64,000 nt of DNA from an uncultured SAR86 cluster bacterium (GTDB taxonomy: Bacteria; Pseudomonadota; Gammaproteobacteria; Magnimaribacterales; Magnimaribacteraceae), in the NCBI GenBank assembly GCA_902532675.1, contig CACAIY010000001.1, positions 62,001-126,000 on the forward strand, written 5' to 3'. Made by a program: the position numbers and the translations under genes. Under the pieces are notes generated by a model. The model was not told the DNA's origin, did not search any database, and saw nothing but the letters and a program-made list of their open reading frames with translations. Shown piece by piece: positions 10,182 to 23,385 of this stretch (position 1 is its first letter; the number at the start of each line of letters is the position of its first letter).

Positions 10182-13011
10182 CCTTCAATTCCTTTTTTAG
10201 GTGTTTCCCTGTATGAGAACCCTTTATTTTTGTAATCTGCTCTGGGGTTCCGTTGGCTATTATTTGTCCTCCTTCAGAACCTCCTTCAGGACCTAAATCA
10301 ATTACCCAATCCGACGATTTTATTACTTCCATATTATGCTCAATAACAACAACACTATTGCCATTGTCTCTTAATCGCTTTAGTACCTTTAATAGTAATT
10401 CAATATCATAAACATGAAGACCTGTTGTGGGCTCGTCTAGAATATACAGAGTGTGATTAGACGGGCTTTTCGATAACTCTTTAGCTAATTTTACTCTCTG
10501 AGCTTCCCCTCCCGAAAGAGTAGTTGCTTGTTGGCCTAATTTTATGTATCCCAAACCCACATCATGCAATGTGCTTAACTTCTTTTTAATAGAAGGTATT
10601 GAGTCGAAGAAAGCTATAGAATCTTCTACCGTCATATTTAACACTTCATATATATTTTTACCCTTGTATTTAATATCTAATGTTTCTCGGTTGTATCTGT
10701 GCCCATCACAAACATCACATTTAACGTAAACATCTGGTAAGAAATGCATTTCAACCTTTATAACTCCATCACCTTGACAAGATTCACATCTTCCGCCTTT
10801 CACATTAAAGCTAAATCTACCAATCTTATAACCCCTTGATCTAGCTTCTTGTGTACCAGCAAAGAGTTCTCTTAATGGTGTGAATAATCCAGTATAAGTT
10901 GCAGGATTTGACCTAGGAGTTCTTCCTATAGGGCTTTGGCTAATTTCTATAATTTTGTCTATATCACTTATTCCTGATAAATCTTTAAAAGGCTTAGGGT
11001 CTCTTCTTTCTGCTCGTGATACTTCATTGGAGATAGCTGGAAGGAGAGTTTGATTTATTAAAGTAGACTTTCCTGAACCTGATACACCTGTTACACAAAC
11101 AAATAAGTCTAAAGGTAATTCTAAATTTACATCCTTTAGGTTATGTCCACTAGCCTTTGTAAGCTTTATCAATCTATCCTTATTAAATTCTTTCCTTTTC
11201 TTTGGAATGGATACAGATCTCTTTCCGGAAAGATATTCACCTGTTATTGAGTTTTTTGATTTTGCTATCTCCTTGGCAGTACCTTGGGCACATACTTTGC
11301 CTCCATGAACACCAGCCCCAGGTCCAATATCTACAATGTGGTCAGCGTACATCATTGTTTCATGATCATGTTCAACAACTATTACAGAGTTCCCCATATC
11401 TCTTAATTTAGTTAGTGTCTTAAGAAGCTTCTCGTTATCTCTCTGATGCAATCCAATGGACGGCTCATCAAGGATATAAGTAACTCCAACCAGGCCTGCT
11501 CCTATTTGACTTGCCAGTCTTATTCTCTGAGCTTCCCCTCCACTGAGGCTTTCAGCACTTCTTTCTAAAGTTAAGTAATTCAGACCAACATCAATTAGAA
11601 ATTCTAACCTTTCCTTTAGTTCTTTAGTTATCCTGTCCGCGATTTCTTTTTTTGATCCAGTTAATTTAAGTTTCGAAAAGAATTCAAAAGCTTGGTCAAT
11701 TGTGAAAGAAGTTATTGCAGGCAAACTTGTATCATTAATAAAGATATTTCTAGCTTCTTTTCTTAGTCGTGTACCAGAGCATTCTTTACAATCTGAGAGG
11801 CTGATTTGCTTCGAAAGATCTTCTCTAATATAATTTGATTCAGTCTCTTTATATCTTCTATTTATGTTGTTTATGACTCCTTCAAAGGGGAATCTTCTAT
11901 CCACTAGCCTTCCTCTTTTTGTTCTCCAGCTAAAGTCAACTGGTTTACCATTACTTCCATTCAATATAAGGTCTTTAGTTTTGGTATCAAAATTCTCAAA
12001 AGGTTCCTCTAAAGAAAATCCATATTCTTTTGAAAGGCATTTTAATAAATGAAAATGATATTTATGGCTCATGTCCCATCCTCTTATAGCCCCTTCACTT
12101 AAAGTGGCTGTAGGCTCATGAATTACTTTTAAGATGTCTACATAAGGCTTAACTCCTAAACCTTCACACCCAGAACAAGCACCTGCAGGATTATTAAACG
12201 TAAACAGTCTAGGTTCCAGATCTGGAATGCTATAACCGCATTTAGTACAAGCCATTTTAGAACTAAAGGTTTTATCTTCTTCTTTATCAATTAAAAAAAG
12301 AATAAGACTGCCTTCACCTAAGTTAAGTGCATTTTCAACGGATTCAGAGAGTCTAAGCTTAAAATTGTCGTCTATCTTCCTTGGCATTACTAGCCTATCT
12401 ATTACCGCTTCAATAGAGTGCTTTTTATTTTTATTTAATTTAGGAATATCGTCTACATCTACTGTTATGCCATTAACACGCATTCTGACATATCCCTGAA
12501 CCTTTAATTCTTCAAATACATACAAGTGTTCACCCTTTTGTTCTTTTATCATGGGCGCAAGAATCATAAATCTTGTTTCTGGATCTAGCTCTAGAATCTT
12601 GTCACAAATCTGGTTAGAGCTTTGACCTTCTAAGGAGATATTATGATCTGGACACATCGGAGTTCCAGCTCTAGCAAATAGAAGTCTTAAATAATCATAT
12701 ATTTCAGTAACTGTTCCTACAGTAGATCTAGGGTTATGAGAGGTTGTCTTTTGCTCAATAGATATAGCTGGAGACAATCCTTCAATATGATCTACGTCTG
12801 GCTTTTCCATCATGGAAAGAAATTGTCTAGCGTACGAAGATAAAGATTCTACGTATCTTCTTTGTCCTTCAGCATAAAGCGTATCGAAAGCTAAAGAGGA
12901 CTTTCCAGAACCTGAAAGGCCTGTAATTACAACAAGATTATCTCTAGGTAAATCTACATCTATATTTTTAAGATTATGTTGCTTGGCACCTCTAACTTTA
13001 ATGTGCTTCAT
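10171..13011 (-). CDS. uvrA: Excinuclease ABC subunit A
   Basis: Twin ABC ATPase with zinc-finger cysteines; start [44 protein letters not shown]; divergent to ssb as in E. coli. Confidence 0.98.
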   Translation of the reverse strand: MKHIKVRGAKQHNLKNIDVDLPRDNLVVITGLSGSGKSSLAFDTLYAEGQRRYVESLSSYARQFLSMMEKPDVDHIEGLSPAISIEQKTTSHNPRSTVGTVTEIYDYLRLLFARAGTPMCPDHNISLEGQSSNQICDKILELDPETRFMILAPMIKEQKGEHLYVFEELKVQGYVRMRVNGITVDVDDIPKLNKNKKHSIEAVIDRLVMPRKIDDNFKLRLSESVENALNLGEGSLILFLIDKEEDKTFSSKMACTKCGYSIPDLEPRLFTFNNPAGACSGCEGLGVKPYVDILKVIHEPTATLSEGAIRGWDMSHKYHFHLLKCLSKEYGFSLEEPFENFDTKTKDLILNGSNGKPVDFSWRTKRGRLVDRRFPFEGVINNINRRYKETESNYIREDLSKQISLSDCKECSGTRLRKEARNIFINDTSLPAITSFTIDQAFEFFSKLKLTGSKKEIADRITKELKERLEFLIDVGLNYLTLERSAESLSGGEAQRIRLASQIGAGLVGVTYILDEPSIGLHQRDNEKLLKTLTKLRDMGNSVIVVEHDHETMMYADHIVDIGPGAGVHGGKVCAQGTAKEIAKSKNSITGEYLSGKRSVSIPKKRKEFNKDRLIKLTKASGHNLKDVNLELPLDLFVCVTGVSGSGKSTLINQTLLPAISNEVSRAERRDPKPFKDLSGISDIDKIIEISQSPIGRTPRSNPATYTGLFTPLRELFAGTQEARSRGYKIGRFSFNVKGGRCESCQGDGVIKVEMHFLPDVYVKCDVCDGHRYNRETLDIKYKGKNIYEVLNMTVEDSIAFFDSIPSIKKKLSTLHDVGLGYIKLGQQATTLSGGEAQRVKLAKELSKSPSNHTLYILDEPTTGLHVYDIELLLKVLKRLRDNGNSVVVIEHNMEVIKSSDWVIDLGPEGGSEGGQIIANGTPEQITKIKGSHTGKHLKKELKVKS

Positions 13012-13098
13012 TTTTAAAAGAATTAATAATTTTGGAACTTTAATTTTGAAAAGTGATTATAATCTTAGTTGCAAAGATTAACTAAACTAAAAAACAAT

Positions 13099-13530
13099 AT
13101 GGCAAGAAGTGGAATAAATAAAGTGATTCTCGTAGGAAATTTAGGACAAGATCCTGAAGTAAAATATACAGCTGGCGGGGCTGCGGTAACAACATTAAGC
13201 TTAGCAACATCAGATTCGTGGAAAGATAAAGAGACTGGAACTGATCAAGAGAGAACTGAGTGGCATAGAGTGGTTTTATGGAGAAGACTGGCCGAGATTG
13301 CTGGAGAATATCTAAAGAAAGGCTCAAAGATTTACATTGAAGGACAACTTCAAACTAGGAAATGGGAACAAGATGGCCAAACAAGATATACCACTGAGAT
13401 TGTTGCTAGAGATATGCAATTTTTAGACAGTAGGGGCTCTTCAGATTCTTCGTATGAAGATGCTAGCCAAGACTCTCAAACAGAAGAAGTACCTGAAAGC
13501 GGAATAACTGATGATGATATACCTTTTTAG
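13099..13530 (+). CDS. ssb: Single-stranded DNA-binding protein (start corrected from 13069)
   Basis: [44 protein letters not shown]; acidic C-terminal tip DDDIPF. Confidence 0.97.
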   Translation: MARSGINKVILVGNLGQDPEVKYTAGGAAVTTLSLATSDSWKDKETGTDQERTEWHRVVLWRRLAEIAGEYLKKGSKIYIEGQLQTRKWEQDGQTRYTTEIVARDMQFLDSRGSSDSSYEDASQDSQTEEVPESGITDDDIPF

Positions 13531-14747
13531 GAAATAGGTTTTTCAAAAATTAGCGAAGCGTTAGTACCACCAAAACCAAAACTATTACTTAAAACTCTCG
13601 TTAAGTTATAAGACTTATTTTTTTGTATTATCGGGAAGTTTTTTGCTTCTTCGTCTAGGTTTTCTATATTTGCAGAACCAGTAACAAACCCATTCTCTAA
13701 CATTATTAGGCTATATATAGATTCATGTACTCCTGCCGCTCCTAGTGAGTGGCCAGATAAAGATTTTGTTGAGCTAATCATTGGGATTTCACTATCAAAT
13801 ACATTTTTTATAGCATTAAGTTCAGTTATATCTCCAGCAGGCGTACTAGTGCCATGAGCGTTTATATAATCCACCTTCTTTTTTCCGCACATATCCCAGG
13901 CCAGCTCCATACATCTCTCTGCCCCTTCTCCAGAAGGACTAACCATATCTTGCCCGTCTGATGTAGCAGCATAACCTGTTAATTCTGCATAAATCTTTGC
14001 TCCTCTAGATAAAGCATGTTGCTTTTCTTCAAGTATGACCGCTCCACCTCCACCAGCTATAACAAAACCGTCTCTATCCTGATCAAAAGCTCTTGAGGCT
14101 TTCTCCGGTGTATCATTATATTTGGTTGATAGTGCTCCCATGGCATCAAACAAGCTTGTCATGCCCCAATGTTCAGCTTCTCCGCCACCAGCAATAATTA
14201 CATCTTGTTTATCTAATTGGATTTGTTCCATGCCGGCTCCAATACAGTGAGCACTTGTTGAGCAAGCAGAAGAAATTGAATAATTAATTCCTTTAATTCC
14301 AAATGAAGTTGCAAGGCAAGCGGAAACTGTACTTCCCATCGCTTTAGTTACCCTATAGGGACCTATCCTTTTTAATCCTTTAGTTCTCAATATATCTGCT
14401 GAGTCAATTTGATCCTCTGAAGAGGCTCCTCCAGAACCCATTATAATTCCTGTTCTAAAATCCTTTAAAACTTCATTAGAAAGATTTGCATTTTCAATAG
14501 CTTCTTCTGCACTAAGATAAGCAAAAGCTGCAGCGTCCCCCATAAATCTATAGAGCTTCCTGTCAATTTTTTCTTTGGGATTTAAGTCTGTTATGGATCC
14601 GGAAATATAACTTCTTAATCCTAACTCTTTATTAATTTCATTTATCGTTATACCGGAATTTAAATTTTTTAGAGATTCAGTTACTGCATCAATGTCATTC
14701 CCTAAAGAAGAAACAATCCCATAACCTGTAACAACTACTTCTCTCAT
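13527..14747 (-). CDS. fabB: 3-oxoacyl-[acyl-carrier-protein] synthase I
   Basis: Ketosynthase motifs ([38 protein letters not shown]); adjacent to fabA. Confidence 0.94.
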   Translation of the reverse strand: MREVVVTGYGIVSSLGNDIDAVTESLKNLNSGITINEINKELGLRSYISGSITDLNPKEKIDRKLYRFMGDAAAFAYLSAEEAIENANLSNEVLKDFRTGIIMGSGGASSEDQIDSADILRTKGLKRIGPYRVTKAMGSTVSACLATSFGIKGINYSISSACSTSAHCIGAGMEQIQLDKQDVIIAGGGEAEHWGMTSLFDAMGALSTKYNDTPEKASRAFDQDRDGFVIAGGGGAVILEEKQHALSRGAKIYAELTGYAATSDGQDMVSPSGEGAERCMELAWDMCGKKKVDYINAHGTSTPAGDITELNAIKNVFDSEIPMISSTKSLSGHSLGAAGVHESIYSLIMLENGFVTGSANIENLDEEAKNFPIIQKNKSYNLTRVLSNSFGFGGTNASLIFEKPIS

Positions 14748-14749
14748 TT

Positions 14750-15271
14750 TTAAAAACTAGAAGTATCTTGAAAGAGTCCAACCTTAAGTCCTTTAGCGGT
14801 ATAAATCTCTCTATCATCCACTAACATTGAGCCTTCACCAATTCCTACAGTTAGATCTAAGTTCAATACCCTTTTCATATCAATTGTTAAAGTTACTTTC
14901 TTAGCGGTAGGCAAAACTTGCCCAAAGAATTTAACTTCTGATGCACCTAATGCCCTTCCTCTTCCAGGATTACCTAACCAACATAAATAAAATCCTACTA
15001 ATTGCCACATTGCGTCCAAGCCCAAACAACCTGGCATAACTGGATCTCCTTTAAAATGGCAATCAAAAAACCATAGGTCCGGCTTTACATCCAACTCTGC
15101 GATTATTTTACCTTTCTTATATTTTCCCTCTGAATCTGAAATTTTTGTGATCCTGTCAAACATAAGCATATTTGGAGTAGGTAATTTTCCGTTATCTTCT
15201 CCAAACAGATTTCCATCTGCGCAATCTAATAATTCTTCTTTTGAATAACTATTTTTAGGTGAAAAAGCCAT
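14750..15271 (-). CDS. fabA: 3-hydroxydecanoyl-ACP dehydratase/isomerase
   Basis: FabA motifs ([41 protein letters not shown]). Confidence 0.96.
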   Translation of the reverse strand: MAFSPKNSYSKEELLDCADGNLFGEDNGKLPTPNMLMFDRITKISDSEGKYKKGKIIAELDVKPDLWFFDCHFKGDPVMPGCLGLDAMWQLVGFYLCWLGNPGRGRALGASEVKFFGQVLPTAKKVTLTIDMKRVLNLDLTVGIGEGSMLVDDREIYTAKGLKVGLFQDTSSF

Positions 15272-15330
15272 TAATCCCTCTTTTAATAGATTTGATATGC
15301 TTATGATACCTTAAAAGTTAGATTGAAATC

Positions 15331-16296
15331 TTAACTTACTCTTGCATTAATATTCTCTACAATATCAATAAGTCCTGTTTTGTAGTCAGATTCAGGAAAA
15401 TTCTCTAATTCCTTGAAGCATGTTTCTGAATAATGATTGCATATTCCTTCAACTTTTTTTATTGCATCTGTCTCTTTAATTATCTTTATGATGTTTTTGA
15501 AATCAGGCTTTTTATTATTAAAAAGAGTTTCTAAAACTATTGAAGTATCTTGTTTCGACATTAAAGGAAGGGCTGTAATTAAAGGAAGAGTAAATTTACC
15601 TTCTTCAAAGTCTTTTCCAATCTTCTTGCCAGTTAATTCTTCATCTCCAAAATAATCTAATAAGTCGTCTTTAATTTGGAAATTCATCCCTAAAGAAGTA
15701 GAAAAGCTAGCTAGTGAGATTAATTCATCTTGACTACACGAAGCTAAAGTACCTGCAGTTGTTGCAGAAGCTTTAAAGAGTTCTGCAGTTTTTCTATCAA
15801 TTATTTCAAAATAATCCTCTTTTGAAAGTATTTCCTTTTGCTTTAAAGAAAGTTGTAGGACTTCTCCTTCAGAAATTCTATTTGTTGAATCAGCTAAGAT
15901 TCTAATAATTTCTGGGTTATCTAAACTTGCCATTAATTGGAAAGCTTTCGAATATACGAAGTCTCCTACAAGCACACTATGAGAATTATCCCATTTTGTG
16001 TGAATACTTTCTTTTCCTCTTCTAGTTGAACTTTGATCAACTACATCATCATGTATTAAAGTCGCTGTGTGTAATAGCTCTATAGAACTTGCTAATTTGA
16101 TAAGTTCAGAACCTTTATAATTAAGCATTTTCGCCACCAAAATACATATAACTGGCCTTATCCTCTTTCCACCTGAGCCAACTACATGCTGAGTCACCTC
16201 AGTGGCTAGATTTATATCAGAACTTATTGAAGAAGACAGAGTATCTTCTAGTTGTTGAAGCTCTTTTTCTATAATCTTTTTGTAAAGTAGTTCCAT
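15331..16296 (-). CDS. ispB: Octaprenyl-diphosphate synthase (polyprenyl synthetase)
   Basis: DDVVDQS and KDDLLDY aspartate-rich motifs; divergent to rplU as in other Gammaproteobacteria. Confidence 0.93.
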   Translation of the reverse strand: MELLYKKIIEKELQQLEDTLSSSISSDINLATEVTQHVVGSGGKRIRPVICILVAKMLNYKGSELIKLASSIELLHTATLIHDDVVDQSSTRRGKESIHTKWDNSHSVLVGDFVYSKAFQLMASLDNPEIIRILADSTNRISEGEVLQLSLKQKEILSKEDYFEIIDRKTAELFKASATTAGTLASCSQDELISLASFSTSLGMNFQIKDDLLDYFGDEELTGKKIGKDFEEGKFTLPLITALPLMSKQDTSIVLETLFNNKKPDFKNIIKIIKETDAIKKVEGICNHYSETCFKELENFPESDYKTGLIDIVENINARVS

Positions 16297-16340
16297 GCAG
16301 TTGCTATTCTAAAATAACTATGTGTTTTAAAGGAATTATA

Positions 16341-16369
16341 TTGCGATAAAGGCTTCTTTTTCGTATAGT
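16341..16369 (+). promoter_or_regulatory. Putative sigma-70 promoter for rplU-rpmA-obgE
   Basis: TTGCGA (16341-16346), 17-nt spacer, TATAGT (16364-16369), 34 bp upstream of rplU ATG. Confidence 0.6.
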
Positions 16370-16403
16370 GCTCATCCTTAAATCCTCATATTTGGAGAAA
16401 TAA

Positions 16404-16715
16404 ATGTTTGCCGTAATAGAAAGCGGAGGAAAGCAACATACTGTATCAGAAGGAGACAATCTTAAGATTGAGCTTCTTTCTGGAGAAGAAGGAAGTACTT
16501 TGGAGTTTGATAAAGTTCTAATGATCTCAGATGGTGAAAATTCTAAGATAGGAAGTCCTTATGTTGAAAATGCTAAAGTTACAGCTAAATTAATTTCTCA
16601 TGGTAAACACGATAAAATCAAAGTCTTCAAAATGAAAAGAAGGAAAGACTATAGAAGAACTTATGGCCACAGACAGAGTTTTAGTCAAGTTCAGATAGAA
16701 TCAATCAGTAGTTAA
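16404..16715 (+). CDS. rplU: 50S ribosomal protein L21
   Basis: [18 protein letters not shown]...[16 protein letters not shown]. Confidence 0.97.
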   Translation: MFAVIESGGKQHTVSEGDNLKIELLSGEEGSTLEFDKVLMISDGENSKIGSPYVENAKVTAKLISHGKHDKIKVFKMKRRKDYRRTYGHRQSFSQVQIESISS

Positions 16716-16729
16716 ATAGGGGCGATAAG

Positions 16730-16987
16730 ATGGCACATAAAAAAGCAGGCGGAAGCAGTCGTAACGGACGAGATTCTCAATCAAAAAGATTGGGAGTAAA
16801 GAGTTTTGGCGGTCAAGAAGTTCAACCAGGAGCAATTATCGTTAGGCAAAGAGGAACGAAATTTCATCCTGGAGAAAATGTTGGCTGTGGAAAAGACCAT
16901 ACCCTATACTCAAAGATTGCAGGCAAAGTTTCATTTGTTAAAAAAGGTCCCAAATCAAGACAATTTGTAAACGTGCATCCAGTCTAA
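16730..16987 (+). CDS. rpmA: 50S ribosomal protein L27
   Basis: [29 protein letters not shown]. Confidence 0.98.
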   Translation: MAHKKAGGSSRNGRDSQSKRLGVKSFGGQEVQPGAIIVRQRGTKFHPGENVGCGKDHTLYSKIAGKVSFVKKGPKSRQFVNVHPV

Positions 16988-17007
16988 GTTTCCTTCCCGT
17001 TTAATAA

Positions 17008-19137
<2,130 letters not shown>

Positions 19138-19141
<4 letters not shown>

Positions 19142-19398
19142 AGAGCTTTAATTCGTTTATTTAATCTAGACTTAGTCCTTGAAGCCTTATTTTTAGTAAT
19201 AACTTTCTTACCGGCCATAGAATCTAGAGTTTTTTCAGCCTTACCAAAGGCATCTTTTGCTAGGCTTTTGTCTTTAGCCTCAATAGCAGCATCTACAGCT
19301 TTAACCGCTGTTCTTGTGGACGCTCTTTGAGAACTTTTTAAAGCATTTCTTTTTACGTTTTGCCTAGCTCTTTTTATCGCTGATTTAATATTTGCCAT
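19138..19398 (-). CDS. rpsT: 30S ribosomal protein S20 (start corrected from 19455)
   Basis: MANIKSAIKRARQNVKRNALKSSQRASTRTAVKAV. Confidence 0.96.
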
Positions 19399-19471
19399 AA
19401 ACCTTGTATATCGTTTAGAGCCGCGCATAATGCAGTCTGTAGGGCAAAGTGTCAAGGGACATTAGTCAAAT

Positions 19472-20470
19472 ATGAATAAGAAGTTTTTAATAGTCATTCT
19501 TAGGTTTCATGGGGACGTTCTGTTAACTAAGCCTATGATAGATAACATAAAACTAAACGTTCCAGATAGTGAAATAGACCTTTTGGTATATAAAGGCACA
19601 GGTTCAATTCTAGAGCATGAAATAAATGTCTCAGAAATCATAGAAATTGATACTGCATCAAAGAAAAATATTTTTAAGAGAATTAAGAAAGAAATAAATC
19701 TATGGAAAAAACTTTATTCAAAAAATTATGATTATGCATTCTTTTTGACCACACAATGGAGAGTAGTTCCTATTAGTTGGGCTTTAGGCAAAGCGATGAA
19801 GGCGGCAGTAGATGACAAGAAAAGAAGGAAAAATCTTTGGATCAAATCTTTTTCTACAATATTCCCTGAAGCTTTAGAGAATCATATTGTACAAAGGAAC
19901 CTCGTAGCCTTAGAAAGTTTAGGATTAAAGGTATTTACTGAGAATCTAGCCCTTGATCCTTCTTATTTAGATCTAGAATATAAAACTCTAAAAGAGACTT
20001 ACCTATTTCTGAAAGAAGAAAATTCTTATTGTGTAATTCACCCAACCTCAAGAAGAGAAAAAAAATTATGGGATAAAGAAAAGTTTGGGCAATTGATTAA
20101 TCTTTTACTTGAGAAGGGTGTTTCTGTTGTTGTTACGTCTGGTCCAGATTCTCATGAGATTGATTATGTAGATGAAATATTAAGAAAAGCAGGTATTGTC
20201 GATAAGAAAGTATTAAATCTTGCAGGTAAGACAAGCCTTTTGGGTTTAGCGGCTTTAATTAAAGGATCGCAATTTTTTATTGGTTTGGATTCAGTTGCTT
20301 CGCACATTGCTGCGTCAGTAGATAAAGACTCAATTACGTTGTTTGGACCAAGTAATCCAGTGAACTGGAAACCTTGGTCCGATAAGGCCAGAATTATTGC
20401 TCAAGAAGACCTCCGTTACATAGAAGTTAAAGATGTTATGAGTCTGGTAGACGAAATGCCTGTAGAATAA
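19472..20470 (+). CDS. Glycosyltransferase family 9, lipopolysaccharide heptosyltransferase III-like
   Basis: RFHGDVLLTKPMIDNIK N-terminus and HPTSRREKKLWDKEKF / TSGPDSHEIDYV / FIGLDSVASHIAAS / LFGPSNPVNWKPWS motifs resemble the WaaQ/RfaQ group of GT9. Confidence 0.8.
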   Translation: MNKKFLIVILRFHGDVLLTKPMIDNIKLNVPDSEIDLLVYKGTGSILEHEINVSEIIEIDTASKKNIFKRIKKEINLWKKLYSKNYDYAFFLTTQWRVVPISWALGKAMKAAVDDKKRRKNLWIKSFSTIFPEALENHIVQRNLVALESLGLKVFTENLALDPSYLDLEYKTLKETYLFLKEENSYCVIHPTSRREKKLWDKEKFGQLINLLLEKGVSVVVTSGPDSHEIDYVDEILRKAGIVDKKVLNLAGKTSLLGLAALIKGSQFFIGLDSVASHIAASVDKDSITLFGPSNPVNWKPWSDKARIIAQEDLRYIEVKDVMSLVDEMPVE

Positions 20471-20485
20471 AGAAAGGAGAAATTT

Positions 20486-21358
20486 ATGGAAAGAAAACCT
20501 AAAACACTAATGGATGGGCTTACCTTCGGAGAGGGCCCAAGATGGCATGATGATAAATTCTATTTCTCCGATTTTTATAGCCACAAGGTGTACACGTTAG
20601 ACCTTGAAGGAAATTATGAAGTAATTGTGGAAGTTCCAAATCAGCCTTCTGGATTAGGCTGGATGCCTGATGGCACAATGCTTATTGTCTCTATGAAAGA
20701 TAGAAAATTATTAAGTTATAAAGACAACGTTTTAGAAGAAAGAGCTGATTTATCTGAACTAGCAGGTTTCCATTGCAATGATATGGTTGTTGATGCGAAA
20801 GGAAACGCTTATATAGGAAATTTTGGCTTCAATACTTATGAAGGGGAAGAAGTTAAGTCTACTAATCTTATTTTAGTTAGACCTGATGAAGAGCCTTGTG
20901 TTGCTGCAGATGATGTTATGTTTCCTAATGGGACAGTTATTACTGAAGATGAGAAAACTTTAATAGTTGGAGAGACATATGCTGCAAAACTAACAGCATT
21001 TGATATTAATGACGATGCTTCGCTATCTAATAGAAGAGTTTGGGCTGATTTAACAAAAAGCATAGATGATGGAACTGTTCCAGTACCTGATGGGATGTGC
21101 TTAGATGCAGAAGGAGCTATATGGGTTGCCTCTCCTTCAACAGCTGATGTGATTAGAGTGAAAGAGGGTGGAGAAGTATTAGAAAGAATACCCGTAGAAA
21201 CTAATGCTTATGCGTGCATGTTAGGTGGAGATGACCTTAAAACTTTATTTATCTGTACTTCTAATGCTTCAGGGGTAGATCCTGATTCTGCTTTAAGGGA
21301 AAAATCAGGCAAGATAGAAATAGTAGAAGTAGACGTACCAGGAGCAGGTAGACCTTAA
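20486..21358 (+). CDS. SMP-30/gluconolactonase/LRE family protein (sugar lactone lactonase-like)
   Basis: FGEGPRWHDDKFYFSDFYSHKVYTLD, LPSGLGW-type and PDGMCLDAEGAIWVASPS motifs of the SMP-30 beta-propeller. Confidence 0.83.
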   Translation: MERKPKTLMDGLTFGEGPRWHDDKFYFSDFYSHKVYTLDLEGNYEVIVEVPNQPSGLGWMPDGTMLIVSMKDRKLLSYKDNVLEERADLSELAGFHCNDMVVDAKGNAYIGNFGFNTYEGEEVKSTNLILVRPDEEPCVAADDVMFPNGTVITEDEKTLIVGETYAAKLTAFDINDDASLSNRRVWADLTKSIDDGTVPVPDGMCLDAEGAIWVASPSTADVIRVKEGGEVLERIPVETNAYACMLGGDDLKTLFICTSNASGVDPDSALREKSGKIEIVEVDVPGAGRP

Positions 21359-21379
21359 ACTAACCTTCAATATATAAGT

Positions 21380-22462
21380 TTAAAGGAGTCCTATTTTTCT
21401 ATAAGACTCACCAGTCTCTTTTAAAGTGTCTTCAATAGAATAAGTAGAAAGTCCTAGGTCTTTAATAGCTTTTGTGCAATAGGATCTTGGCGAGTCATAG
21501 GTATCCTTTAAAGGCTTGCCATTATCCATCTCTTCTCCACCTATATTCTCTATTTCAGGAAATAATTCTTTGAGTTTTGCTTGCAGTTGCCAAGTAAATT
21601 TTTCACCTGACTGATCAGTAGCTGAAAGAATATATCTTGAACCATTGGTTGCGTTTTCACTTTCCGTTGCCAGTCTATGTGCTTTAGCTACATCCCTTAC
21701 ATCCACCATATTCCATAACATTCTATCTCCACGTAATTGTTTACCATCCCAATGACCAAAATTATTTCCTTTTAATAATTGCCAGATAAAAAATTGCCAG
21801 CTGAAGAACTGATTGTGATTTTCGGTCATCAAGGGTCCAACTACATGCAAGGGGTTAATTGATATAGCTTCAAAACTTCCATCTGCTTCAGCCATTTTAT
21901 ATATCATCTTTTCGGTATTAGCTTTTGCCATTGCGTAGGCAATGTCTCTATTTTTCGAGATATTTTCTTCAGTCCAAGCCCCTTTGTAGGCCTCAACGTT
22001 ATCTCCACACCAATCCTTTTCATCAAATACGTAGCCTTCAGGTCTTGGGTGGGCCACTGCTGCAAAAGAACTAGTAAATACGAAGCGTTTAACGCTGCCA
22101 GATTTCTTTACAGATTCAACCACGTGTTCATTTTCCGTGAAGCAACCATCGTATACTTCCTGAGGAGTTTCTCTGTTAAAACCTACAGTGGCGCCTGCAT
22201 GAATCACAGCCGCACAACCTGAAAAAGCTTTGTCATAGCTTCCTTTCTCAAAAAGATCACCTTCAAATAAATGCACATCACAATTGTTGGCTTTTTTTCC
22301 TAATTCAATTAGATGATCTACTTTTTTGCCATTACTCGCATCTCTTACGCAAGCATGAACTTCATAACCTTGATCTAATAAATCTTCTACTACTCTAGAT
22401 CCAATGTACCCACTGGCACCTGTTACAGCTACAGGCCCATCTTTATTTGTTATTCCTGTCAT
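21380..22462 (-). CDS. NAD(P)-dependent epimerase/dehydratase (extended SDR, dihydroflavonol/cinnamyl-reductase-like)
   Basis: VTGASGYIGSRVVEDLLDQGYEVHACVRD Rossmann motif; VFTSSFAAVAHP; YAMAKANTEKM (YxxxK). Confidence 0.85.
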   Translation of the reverse strand: MTGITNKDGPVAVTGASGYIGSRVVEDLLDQGYEVHACVRDASNGKKVDHLIELGKKANNCDVHLFEGDLFEKGSYDKAFSGCAAVIHAGATVGFNRETPQEVYDGCFTENEHVVESVKKSGSVKRFVFTSSFAAVAHPRPEGYVFDEKDWCGDNVEAYKGAWTEENISKNRDIAYAMAKANTEKMIYKMAEADGSFEAISINPLHVVGPLMTENHNQFFSWQFFIWQLLKGNNFGHWDGKQLRGDRMLWNMVDVRDVAKAHRLATESENATNGSRYILSATDQSGEKFTWQLQAKLKELFPEIENIGGEEMDNGKPLKDTYDSPRSYCTKAIKDLGLSTYSIEDTLKETGESYRKIGLL

Positions 22463-22485
22463 AAAATCACTCCTAATTTATAAGT

Positions 22486-22971
22486 TTATCCTTTTGAAGG
22501 CATTACTAAAGTGTAAAAAGACGCGAAAGCATAAGCAAGATTTATTACCAAAGCTATATGAAATAAATAGGCATCTTGAATATATAGGACATTAAAAACT
22601 AATAAAGCTATTACAACGAAGAATGATAAATAAAATAAAATATCGTAATTAAGTTTTTTATATCTCTCCTTTTTGATTATGTCGATAGTTGGGAAAATTA
22701 ATGCAAGAACCGTAATGCTTATATAGACACAGCTAGAGACGACCCAAAATACCCTAAAGTCCTCTTCACTTACAAAACCACCTCCAGCTTGAGAAGCAAT
22801 TAAAGTAATCAAAGACGCAAATAAGGCCACACCACTTTGAAATAATAAAGTTTCAAGCTTATAACTTTTATTAGCAGATAGTTCTTTAGTAAAAATACCT
22901 ACTACACCTGAGAAGCCAGCCAAGGTCACAGCAAGAGTTGCTATTGTTATGAGAATTTGTTGTTCTACCAT
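22486..22971 (-). CDS. Hypothetical small integral membrane protein (start corrected from 23040)
   Basis: MVEQQILITIATLAVTLAGFSGVVG..., about four hydrophobic segments; the ORF-track N-terminus is read-through of the tmRNA 3' end (FNSRRLH). Confidence 0.65.
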   Translation of the reverse strand: MVEQQILITIATLAVTLAGFSGVVGIFTKELSANKSYKLETLLFQSGVALFASLITLIASQAGGGFVSEEDFRVFWVVSSCVYISITVLALIFPTIDIIKKERYKKLNYDILFYLSFFVVIALLVFNVLYIQDAYLFHIALVINLAYAFASFYTLVMPSKG

Positions 22972-22990
22972 TAAAATATGATAGCACTTT

Positions 22991-23345
22991 TGGTGGAGGC
23001 GGCGGGAATTGAACCCGCGTCCATCAGTACTCTGCCACAAGATCTACATGTTTAGTTTTATCTATTAATTTAACTTCTTACACCCGATAAACAGGGATTA
23101 AAAAACGATCTCAATTTTATTCTTAAGAAATTACCAATGAGAAGAGTAATTCCAGCATCTCGTGTAGTCGTCTGTCTTTGGAGGCGCACGAGCACGTTAC
23201 CAAGGACAGTTAGCCAATTAAGCGGCTAAAGCGTAGTCTGCGTTTTCGCCAACTAACAAGTTTGCAGCAATTTATTTACGAGAATTACTACCTTCTCGAC
23301 ATGCACTTGAGGGTTTGTATCTGCTGTCGAAGCCATGTCGCCCCC
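22991..23345 (-). ncRNA. ssrA: tmRNA (transfer-messenger RNA)
   Basis: Minus strand 5' end GGGGGCGACATGGCTTCGACAG and 3' end GGACGCGGGTTCAATTCCCGCCGCCTCCACCA; tag reading frame ending ALAA-stop; next to smpB. Confidence 0.96.
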
Positions 23346-23385
23346 AAAAAAGCTGAAGGATTATACCTTTCTATTCATAAGTTCT

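Noticed and set aside
19399-19455. N-terminal extension of the rpsT ORF
   Set aside because: S20 begins at MANIKSAIKRAR (19398); the extra 19 residues are upstream DNA.
22991-23040. N-terminal extension of ORF 22486..23040 (MWQSTDGRGFNSRRLHQKCYHILM)
   Set aside because: This is translated tmRNA 3' end; the real start is MVEQQ at 22971.
22991-23345. ssrA as an occupied integration site
   Set aside because: No integrase and no second copy of the tmRNA 3' end (ggcggcgggaattgaa) seen in the window; kept only as a weak hypothesis.
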